Part shown: positions 17,966 through 23,284 of the stretch, piece by piece | Position numbering within the stretch: the stretch's first letter is position 1 | Layout of the letters: each line of letters starts with the position of its first letter | Origin: Oscillospiraceae bacterium | GTDB lineage: Bacteria > Bacillota > Clostridia > Oscillospirales > Acutalibacteraceae | Length of the DNA stretch: 40,672 nt | Assembly (NCBI GenBank): GCA_009777055.1 | Contig: WRMQ01000011.1 | Location: forward strand, 1-40,672 | Reading direction: 5' to 3' | Position numbers and translations under genes: made by a program | Notes under the pieces: model-generated | The model's database searches: none | Told to the model about the DNA's origin: nothing | The model's input: only the letters and a program-made list of their open reading frames with translations

Positions 17966-18097
17966 CTTGATCAATTCTCAATTCTCAATGCTCAATTCTC
18001 AATTATAATTGTGGCCAAAGACAATCTGTAAATTCTCAGACTGTCTTTGGCCATTGAATTAATTGAGAATTGAGCATTGAGAATTGAGCATTGAAAA
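17966..18097. terminator. Long palindromic tandem-repeat element between convergent genes
   Basis: The 132 bases lie exactly between the stop codons of the lipase (+) and the Cys-rich protein gene (-). The outer arms are tandem copies of a CTCAATTCTCAA-type unit on the left and its complement (TTGAGAATTGAG) on the right. An inner hairpin pairs GGCCAAAGACA with TGTCTTTGGCC. The whole could fold into one long hairpin and serve as a terminator in both directions. It also looks like an interspersed repeat. Confidence 0.75.
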
Positions 18098-18736
18098 TTA
18101 AGGCGCAACGACCTCTTCCACCGTTACAGACAGGGGCTCGCTGGGGGCCATGCATTCCGTGGTTTGCGTGATGATCAGCTCGTCATCGGGCTCGAGAACG
18201 AAGGCCTCGGGCACATTGAGGCTCCAGCTGCCGTCCCGCAGCACTGTGGCGCAGGATTTGCAGCCGTTGGGGAAGCTGACCTCGATCACGCTGCCCGGAA
18301 CGCCCAGGCCGGAAACCGTGACCGCGCCCGCGTAGACGGGGTTCACATAGGGCTGTTCGCTTTGCTCCGGCGCGACGGAGCCCTCGCGCTCATTGATTGA
18401 GACAAAGCAGCGCAGGGGAAGCCCGTCGATTCTCACACGGCAGCAGCGGTCCACCTCCACCTCGTGGGGGGCGGCGTCCATCTCGAAGCCCGCGGCCGGA
18501 GCCAGCTGGGTGAGTTGATACGTGCCGGGCAGGATGCCGCGGAAGCATACGCAGCCGCGGCCGCAGGAAACCGCGTTGCGGAAATCGCCGCACTGGCAGC
18601 GCAGCTGGTATACCGCGCCATTGATCGGACAGCCGCTGGAATCAATCACCTGGAAGCACAGGTTGGCGCAGCAGCGGCGGGCATTGGTTCTGGGCCTGCA
18701 TTCGGGAAAGGTAATGCAGCAGCAGATCGCGTTCAT
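18098..18736 (-). CDS. Cys-rich surface protein with SpaA-like and Ig-like domains (putative spore-coat protein)
   Basis: The 212-residue protein has no signal peptide. The first 75 residues carry many Cys (ICCC, RRCCANLC, CQCG, SCGRGCVC). Residues about 26-105 resemble a SpaA/Cna_B prealbumin-like fold (FQVIDSSGCPINGAVYQL, then LPGTYQLTQLAPAAGFE). Residues about 130-205 resemble a bacterial Ig-like (Big) domain (AGAVTVSGLGVPGSVIEV). The Cys-rich character without export signal resembles spore-coat and exosporium proteins, such as the collagen-like protein elsewhere in this window. That role is an inference. The ATG at 18736 has GGAGG 8 bases upstream. A nearer ATG at 18741 region is out of frame. 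Confidence 0.7.
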   Translation of the reverse strand: MNAICCCITFPECRPRTNARRCCANLCFQVIDSSGCPINGAVYQLRCQCGDFRNAVSCGRGCVCFRGILPGTYQLTQLAPAAGFEMDAAPHEVEVDRCCRVRIDGLPLRCFVSINEREGSVAPEQSEQPYVNPVYAGAVTVSGLGVPGSVIEVSFPNGCKSCATVLRDGSWSLNVPEAFVLEPDDELIITQTTECMAPSEPLSVTVEEVVAP

Positions 18737-18748
18737 TCATATGACCTC

Positions 18749-18800
18749 CATATCCTATTTCGATCGCATGTTACGATCACATGTTTATCGCATGCTTATT
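18749..18800. repeat. Degenerate tandem repeat upstream of the Cys-rich protein gene
   Basis: About three units of roughly 13 bases with the core CGCATG or CACATG (GATCGCATGTTAC, GATCACATGTTTA, TCGCATGCTTA) stand directly upstream of the ribosome site. No sigma-A promoter is obvious here, which would fit a sporulation sigma factor, but I could not identify one. Confidence 0.5.
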
Positions 18801-18839
18801 TGGGCAATTGGATTTTGTTCGGCAAACAGCGCCGCGCCG

Positions 18840-19175
18840 CCGCTGCGGGGTCAGACGGCGGCGCGGCTTATGTTGACCCCTTGGGGAAGCTGCAGTTTAT
18901 CCAAAGCGGACGGAAGGACGCCTGCGGCGGACAATCGCTTCGCGCGTTTGTCCCCGCTTCGCATGAAATTCTTTCATGCGTTTCGGCGTCCGGACGTTGG
19001 GCTCTCCCCGGACGGCCCGCGTTCCCAGCTTCGCCGGTGTTGCCTGGCCGTCACCCATCCGCCCCGTTCCGTCCGCGAATCTTCGCTCCCCAAACAGCGG
19101 ATCAACAAGGCATCCGCCCTTTTGCCCCGCCTGTTCCCATCCTATGCCGCGCCGCGCGCTTGGTGACAGTTTTTT
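18840..19175 (-). ncRNA. Candidate large structured noncoding RNA
   Basis: About 340 bases have no credible gene but are dense in paired elements. A perfect 12-bp hairpin GCCGCGCCGCCG/CGGCGGCGCGGC lies near 18848-18880. GGGGTCA pairs with TGACCCC across it. CGCATGAAA-TTC-TTTCATGCG lies near 18960-18981. GGACAATCGC pairs with GCGTTTGTCC. GACGGCC pairs with GGCCGTC. A long-range 9-bp match CGGCGCGGC/GCCGCGCCG joins the two ends. I chose the minus strand because it is the G-rich sense and ends in the strong hairpin. The plus strand, with a T6 run at about 19171, remains possible. It could be a raiA-type RNA or another large clostridial RNA, but I could not match it to any family with certainty. 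Confidence 0.45.
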
Positions 19176-19229
19176 ATTTGCCCCGGAGCTTCTCCACCAA
19201 TCTTTTCTGATATTTTCACCTGATTTTGA

Positions 19230-19258
19230 TTGATTTCTTGTTTTGCGCGTGCTATAAT
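19230..19258 (+). promoter_or_regulatory. Sigma-A promoter of the secreted 234-residue protein
   Basis: The -35 box is TTGATT (19230-19235), the spacer is 17 bases and the -10 box is a perfect TATAAT (19253-19258). The ribosome site follows 10 bases later, so the leader is very short. Confidence 0.75.
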
Positions 19259-19281
19259 GAAAAAAGCAAGGAGGGATTTCG

Positions 19282-19986
19282 ATGCCAAAGCGATTCATCG
19301 GTACAGCGCTCGCCGTTTTGCTGCTGCTGCTGCCGTTTTCCATAGCCGTATCCGCCCGGGGGGAAGCGCTCGGCCTGAAAAGCGCGGGCTGGGCGTATAA
19401 AGAAGTGCATTGGGCCGCGCCCGGGGACGCCGGGGCCTACGATTTTTTCTGGACAGTAAAGGACGCGCGGGGCGAAACCGTGGAGGTCGGCCCGGCCAAC
19501 GGGCTTTGGGCTTTTGAGGACCCCGCCGGCGGCAGCCTGGTGCTCATCGCGCAGCCGGCCGCGGCGCAGAATTATGGATATTACACCGTAACGCTCACGG
19601 TCAACGGCGCGGAAAGCGAGCCGGTGGAATTTTGGCTGCTGGATGACGGTGATTTCCGCGCCGCGCTGAATAAGGCCAAGGCCGTGGCCCAAAACCCCAA
19701 CAACCGTTATACGGACAAATCCACGACCCAGGCGGCGGCGCTCGTGCGGGAGGCCGAGGCCGTATTCGCCCAGGGCGGCGATATGGACCCCGGAGGGCTG
19801 GAGGAGTGGACGCTCGCGCTGAGCAAATGCGCCGCCGAGGCGGAATACCGGCTGGCCCTCGGCTGGCCCTTTCTGAACAGGGCGCTGAATAAAACGGCGC
19901 GGCATTTTTGGGAGGCCTACGATTTCATCACGGTCCCGTTCCGATGGGCGGAAAAGCTGGTCGAGCTGCTGCTCGCGAAAAAATAG
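19282..19986 (+). CDS. Secreted protein of unknown function
   Basis: The 234-residue protein has a clear signal peptide (MPKRFIG, hydrophobic LLLLLPFSIAVSA, cleavage near residue 25). Residues about 30-120 look beta-rich and Ig-like. A charged helical segment follows (about 125-190, Ala/Glu/Lys-rich). The C-terminal 35 residues are amphipathic and aromatic (FWEAYDFITVPFRWAEKLVELLL) and could touch the membrane. I recognise no family. The ATG at 19282 has AAGGAGG 7 bases upstream. It is a single gene between its own promoter and a strong terminator. The general plan (signal peptide, beta domain, hydrophobic C-terminus) recurs in the 226-residue protein at 21587. Confidence 0.8.
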   Translation: MPKRFIGTALAVLLLLLPFSIAVSARGEALGLKSAGWAYKEVHWAAPGDAGAYDFFWTVKDARGETVEVGPANGLWAFEDPAGGSLVLIAQPAAAQNYGYYTVTLTVNGAESEPVEFWLLDDGDFRAALNKAKAVAQNPNNRYTDKSTTQAAALVREAEAVFAQGGDMDPGGLEEWTLALSKCAAEAEYRLALGWPFLNRALNKTARHFWEAYDFITVPFRWAEKLVELLLAKK

Positions 19987-19994
19987 AAGCAAAA

Positions 19995-20045
19995 AATAAA
20001 GCAAGAAGAACCGCGGAGCAATTCTGCGGTTCTTCTTGCTTTATT
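19995..20045. terminator. Strong bidirectional terminator
   Basis: A perfect 20-bp stem (19995-20014 with 20026-20045) with an 11-base loop stands between the convergent secreted-protein gene (+) and the EIIC-like gene (-). The outer part is A/T-rich (AATAAAGC, GCTTTATT), which supplies U-runs for either transcript. Confidence 0.9.
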
Positions 20046-20055
20046 CAAGCGCCTT

Positions 20056-21468
20056 CTATTTCGCGGGCTTCTTCAGCTGCGCCAGGCGCTTCTTCGCCAG
20101 CTCGCGCATCTCAATGACGATGTCGCCGTTGAGCTCCACATAGGTGCCGCGCTTTTTCTGGTTCTTCACCTGCAGCGCGCGCAGCAGGTAGATCACAATG
20201 CCGCCGACAGCCCCGCCCGCCGCGATGATCAGAATGGAGGGCAGCCGCACGCTCAGCCAGTCGCCTGTGCGAAACGGCAGTGTGAAGCTCAGATAGATCT
20301 CGCCGCGCTGGAGAAGCTCCTGCATGGTTTTGCCGGCGCCGTATTTCGGCGGCTCGCTGAGATAGGAGCCGTTGACGATGCCCGTCAGGCCGGCCAGCAG
20401 TCCCGCGATGCCGCAGCCGGTCATCAAGCCGGGGATAACCGTAAAGGGGCTGCGCATGGCGAAGGGCTGGGTGAAGGCCACGGTGAGCTTCATGTTTTCG
20501 AAGAAGGCATTGATGGGCCCGCTGATGGCAAGGTTCGTGTCGTCTGTGTCGGTATGTACCCTGCCCTTCTTTTTAAAGATGTTCGAAAAGACCATTACCA
20601 TGAAGAAGGGGATCCAGCCCGCGGTGACGAAACAAATGCCGTAGATCGTCAGCAGCCGCGCGTCACCCTGCGCGAAGGCCAGCACCGCCGCCGCGAAGGC
20701 GCTCATGGATACCGGGCCGGTGATATCGAAGCCCACCATCACGCCGATAAGCAGGCCGGCGAGAATAACGCTGGAGGAGGAAAGGTTCAGCAGGGCCTCC
20801 GGCAGAACCTCCGCCAGGGCGCCGAAGGGCTTTTGGATGCCGTAGCGCACGAAGAGGAAGGTCAGCGCCATGCTGGCCACCGGCAGAATCAGCACCAGCA
20901 CGATGAGGTCGATGTTGTCGAGAATGCCGTTGCCGGTGAGGGTGTCGGGGATTTGCTTTATTTTCTTCAGCAGCTTGTCGATTTGCCTGCCCAGGGAAAT
21001 CTTAATGGACTCCCAGGCCGCGAAGAGGCATTTGATCAGCAGGCCGCAGAACAGCGCCATAAGAAAATAGCCCATATAGCCGATATTCGCGCCGCCGCCG
21101 CCGCCCAGGGGCGTGGCGAAAAAGGTGAAGTAGCCCTCCTCGCCGGCGATGGGCGTACCGCCCGCGAAATGCGCGAAATAAACCGCCAGGGATAAGCCCG
21201 GCGCCAGACCCGGCAGCCCCGCGATGAGGTAGCACAAAACCGCGCACAGGGCGATCATGTAAAAATCCGTGGCCCAGAACAGCAGGAACCAGAGGATGCT
21301 CTCATTGGCGGGCTCCAGGGCGCCGAGCATGTGCTCCACACCGAGGATGTTTTGCACGACAAAGAAAAAGCCGGCGCCCAGCGCGCCGAAGAGCTGCACA
21401 AGAAAAATAATGGAGGTGGTGCGGTAGATTTTTTCCCGGGTATCGCGGATGAGTGGCTTTAGCTGCAT
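20056..21468 (-). CDS. PTS EIIC-like membrane permease (fructose-family type), orphan
   Basis: The 470-residue protein has about nine or ten hydrophobic segments. The segment GFDITGPVSMSAFAAA resembles the FDMGGPVNKAAY-type motif of fructose-family EIIC proteins. The later PFAMRSPFTVIPGLMTGCGIAG resembles the PFA..DP..VIPSIMVGSAV block. These suggest a sugar permease of the phosphotransferase superfamily. No EIIA, EIIB or kinase gene is nearby, so the energy source and substrate are unclear. The C-terminus is Lys-rich. I chose the ATG at 21468 because an AGAAGG site lies about 8 bases upstream. The longer open frame lacks a ribosome site. The gene lies 118 bases after another minus-strand gene and may be read through from it. 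Confidence 0.7.
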   Translation of the reverse strand: MQLKPLIRDTREKIYRTTSIIFLVQLFGALGAGFFFVVQNILGVEHMLGALEPANESILWFLLFWATDFYMIALCAVLCYLIAGLPGLAPGLSLAVYFAHFAGGTPIAGEEGYFTFFATPLGGGGGANIGYMGYFLMALFCGLLIKCLFAAWESIKISLGRQIDKLLKKIKQIPDTLTGNGILDNIDLIVLVLILPVASMALTFLFVRYGIQKPFGALAEVLPEALLNLSSSSVILAGLLIGVMVGFDITGPVSMSAFAAAVLAFAQGDARLLTIYGICFVTAGWIPFFMVMVFSNIFKKKGRVHTDTDDTNLAISGPINAFFENMKLTVAFTQPFAMRSPFTVIPGLMTGCGIAGLLAGLTGIVNGSYLSEPPKYGAGKTMQELLQRGEIYLSFTLPFRTGDWLSVRLPSILIIAAGGAVGGIVIYLLRALQVKNQKKRGTYVELNGDIVIEMRELAKKRLAQLKKPAK

Positions 21469-21586
21469 AACGGGGCCTTCTTTCCGAAAAATTTTCGACA
21501 GATTGTGCCATTGGGATTTAAAAAGCGGCCCGGTCACAACGCGCGAAGCGAGGTGCCGCACCGCATGCCGCGCTGCAAGGATACCG

Positions 21587-22267
21587 TCAGAACAAATCCA
21601 TGATCAAAGCCAGCGGAGCCAACAGAATCATTGGGATAAGCGCCAGCGGAAGGAGCAGAATTGTCGTGATGCCCGCCGGAATAAACAGGAGAGAAACAGC
21701 CAGAAGCTCCGGCAAGTTGAGGACAAGGCTAACCAGCATGTAGGGGATACTTTTCAAAAAGGAGCCGAGAAAAACGAAGTAATCGGGAAGCTTCTCCCAA
21801 AAACTGCGCAGGATGACCACCACAATCCATTTCCTCTCCATTATGCGCTCTTCGCCGGATGCCAGTTTAATCGTTACGGCGCAGTTAAAATAAGACCAGA
21901 CTTCCTCCAGGTTTCCTGTGCTGAAAGTCGCGGGATACATTTCGTTCCCGGGGGAAATGTGCAGGGATGGCTCTGTTGTAACAAAGCATACATAATGTTT
22001 CTTTTCACCAGAGACAACCTCCACATCCCAATGATATGTAGCCGTCCAGCCCTCCGGCAGATTTTCGGCGCCGCGCAGCTCCGCTTCGACCGTGAAGCTT
22101 CTGCCCGAGCGGACCAGTACTTCGCCATGCTTGTCAGGGTTTTGGCCCTGGGAACGCAAAACAACCTCAATGCCATCCCACCAGTTTTCGGCTTTGGCGG
22201 GAAGCCCCAGCCCCAGAGCCAATATGAGCGCCAGCAGCACAGCCAGAAATTTCTTGAAACGTGTCAT
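21587..22267 (-). CDS. Secreted or membrane-anchored protein with hydrophobic C-terminus, unknown function
   Basis: The 226-residue protein has a signal peptide (MTRFKKF, then AVLLALILALGLGLPAKA). A beta-rich, Ig-like extracellular part spans about 28-140 (SFTVEAELRGAENLPEGWTA, TYHWDVEV). The last 75 residues are strongly hydrophobic with two or more membrane segments (SIPYMLVSLVLNLPELLAVSLLFI, then TTILLLPLALIPMILL). The C-terminus thus anchors the protein. The ATG has AAAGG about 10 bases upstream. It begins 38 bases after tRNA-Gly on the same strand, so the tRNA promoter probably also drives this gene. No family is recognised. Confidence 0.75.
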   Translation of the reverse strand: MTRFKKFLAVLLALILALGLGLPAKAENWWDGIEVVLRSQGQNPDKHGEVLVRSGRSFTVEAELRGAENLPEGWTATYHWDVEVVSGEKKHYVCFVTTEPSLHISPGNEMYPATFSTGNLEEVWSYFNCAVTIKLASGEERIMERKWIVVVILRSFWEKLPDYFVFLGSFLKSIPYMLVSLVLNLPELLAVSLLFIPAGITTILLLPLALIPMILLAPLALIMDLF

Positions 22268-22305
22268 GGGAATCTACCTTTCCAACGAAGAAATACCGCA
22301 GGTGC

Positions 22306-22381
22306 TGGAGCGGATGACGAGGCTCGAACTCGCTACCTCCACCTTGGCAAGGTGGCGCTCTACCAGATGAGCTACATCCGC
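22306..22381 (-). tRNA. tRNA-Gly (anticodon GCC)
   Basis: On the minus strand a full cloverleaf is seen. The acceptor stem is GCGGATG with CATCCGC, followed by T and an encoded CCA. The anticodon loop is TTGCCAA with anticodon GCC. The T-loop is TTCGAGC. It reads GGC and GGU codons. Confidence 0.95.
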
Positions 22382-22397
22382 ATATTACCGCCTGCTA

Positions 22398-22426
22398 AGT
22401 GTAACAAATTCCCATTGTCTTGTCAA
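22398..22426 (-). promoter_or_regulatory. Sigma-A promoter of tRNA-Gly and the downstream secreted-protein gene
   Basis: On the minus strand the -35 box is TTGACA (22421-22426) and the -10 box is TACACT (22398-22403), with a 17-base spacer. It lies 16 bases before the mature tRNA. Confidence 0.85.
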
Positions 22427-22530
22427 GTGATTTTCTGATTCAGGAAAAATATTTTTTGATTTCCGGAAGGATTTTCCGCGTCCGGAACGACTGACTACTG
22501 CTGGGTAATTTTATCCGGCTGGAATTAACA

Positions 22531-22560
22531 TTGACAAATATAGCTCGCGCCTGTTATAGT
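22531..22560 (+). promoter_or_regulatory. Sigma-A promoter of plsY and the dehydratase genes
   Basis: TTGACA (22531-22536), an 18-base spacer and TATAGT (22555-22560). The start codon of plsY lies only 26 bases after the -10 box. Confidence 0.85.
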
Positions 22561-22585
22561 AGGATGGCTTTTTTTATGAGAGGGA

Positions 22586-23284
22586 GTGTTTGTTCTGTTC
22601 TGGAAGATCGCGGCTCTGGTCATCGCTTATTTGCTCGGGAATTTCAACTCCGGCATCCTCTTTTCGAAGCTGCTGTTTCACAAGGATATCCGCGAGCATG
22701 GCAGCAAAAACCCCGGCACCACCAACGCCTTCCGGATTTTGGGAAAAGGCGCGGGCTCCCTGGTGCTGTTCGCCGATACCCTCAAGGGCGCGCTGGCGAT
22801 TCTAATCGCGGGATGGCTGGCGCCCGGCAGCGAGCTGTGGCTCGCCCTGGCGGGCGTTTGCGTGACACTGGGACATATTTTCCCCGTGCTGTTCAAGTTT
22901 AAGGGCGGCAAGGGGATGGCCACCACCTCCGGCGTGGCCCTGGCGGCGCAGCCCGTGGTCTATTTCACGCTGCTGGGGCCCTTTTGCGCGATCCTCTTCG
23001 GCACGCGCTATATGTCCCTGGCCTCGCTGAGCGTCGCGCTGCTGCTGCCGCCCACCGCCCTGGCCTGGAACGGCTGGCGGTTTACGCCCCTGATCTGGAT
23101 GTATATCTTCCAGGGGATCACCATCATCGCCACGCACCACGCGAACATCAGGCGCCTGCTGAACGGCACGGAAAACAGGCTTTTTAATAATAAGAAGCAT
23201 TCTAAAATTAATGAGAAGCATTCTACAATAAATGAGAAGCGCTCTAAAATAAATAAGAAGAAAGAAGAATCAGATGAACAATAA
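22586..23284 (+). CDS. plsY: Glycerol-3-phosphate acyltransferase PlsY
   Basis: The 232-residue integral membrane enzyme transfers acyl groups from acyl phosphate to glycerol 3-phosphate, the first step of phosphatidic acid synthesis. The family motifs are present: YLLGNFNSG, the SKNPGTTNAFR block, FKGGKGMATTSG and the THHANIRRLLNGTENR end. Typical PlsY ends near residue 200. Here an extra tail of 29 residues is built from the heptapeptide KHSKINE repeated three times (204-224) and then KKEESDEQ. The tail is encoded by three 21-bp tandem units. The GTG start at 22586 sits very close to an AGGGAG site, so the exact start is uncertain. The 3' end overlaps the activase gene by 11 bases, indicating an operon. 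Confidence 0.93.
   Translation: MFVLFWKIAALVIAYLLGNFNSGILFSKLLFHKDIREHGSKNPGTTNAFRILGKGAGSLVLFADTLKGALAILIAGWLAPGSELWLALAGVCVTLGHIFPVLFKFKGGKGMATTSGVALAAQPVVYFTLLGPFCAILFGTRYMSLASLSVALLLPPTALAWNGWRFTPLIWMYIFQGITIIATHHANIRRLLNGTENRLFNNKKHSKINEKHSTINEKRSKINKKKEESDEQ
23195..23257 (+). repeat. Three in-frame 21-bp tandem units in the plsY 3' end
   Basis: Units at 23195-23215, 23216-23236 and 23237-23257 share the pattern AAGCATTCTAAAATTAATGAG with a few changes. They encode KHSKINE, KHSTINE and KRSKINK. The AT-rich repeat lies just upstream of the activase ribosome site, the same position as repeats before other genes here. Confidence 0.9.

Noticed and set aside
18897-19343. Minus-strand frame of 148 codons, and plus frames in the same block
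   Set aside because: No ribosome site, no signal or domain, Arg-rich and dense in inverted repeats. I treat the block as a structured RNA candidate. Decayed protein coding is less likely but not excluded.
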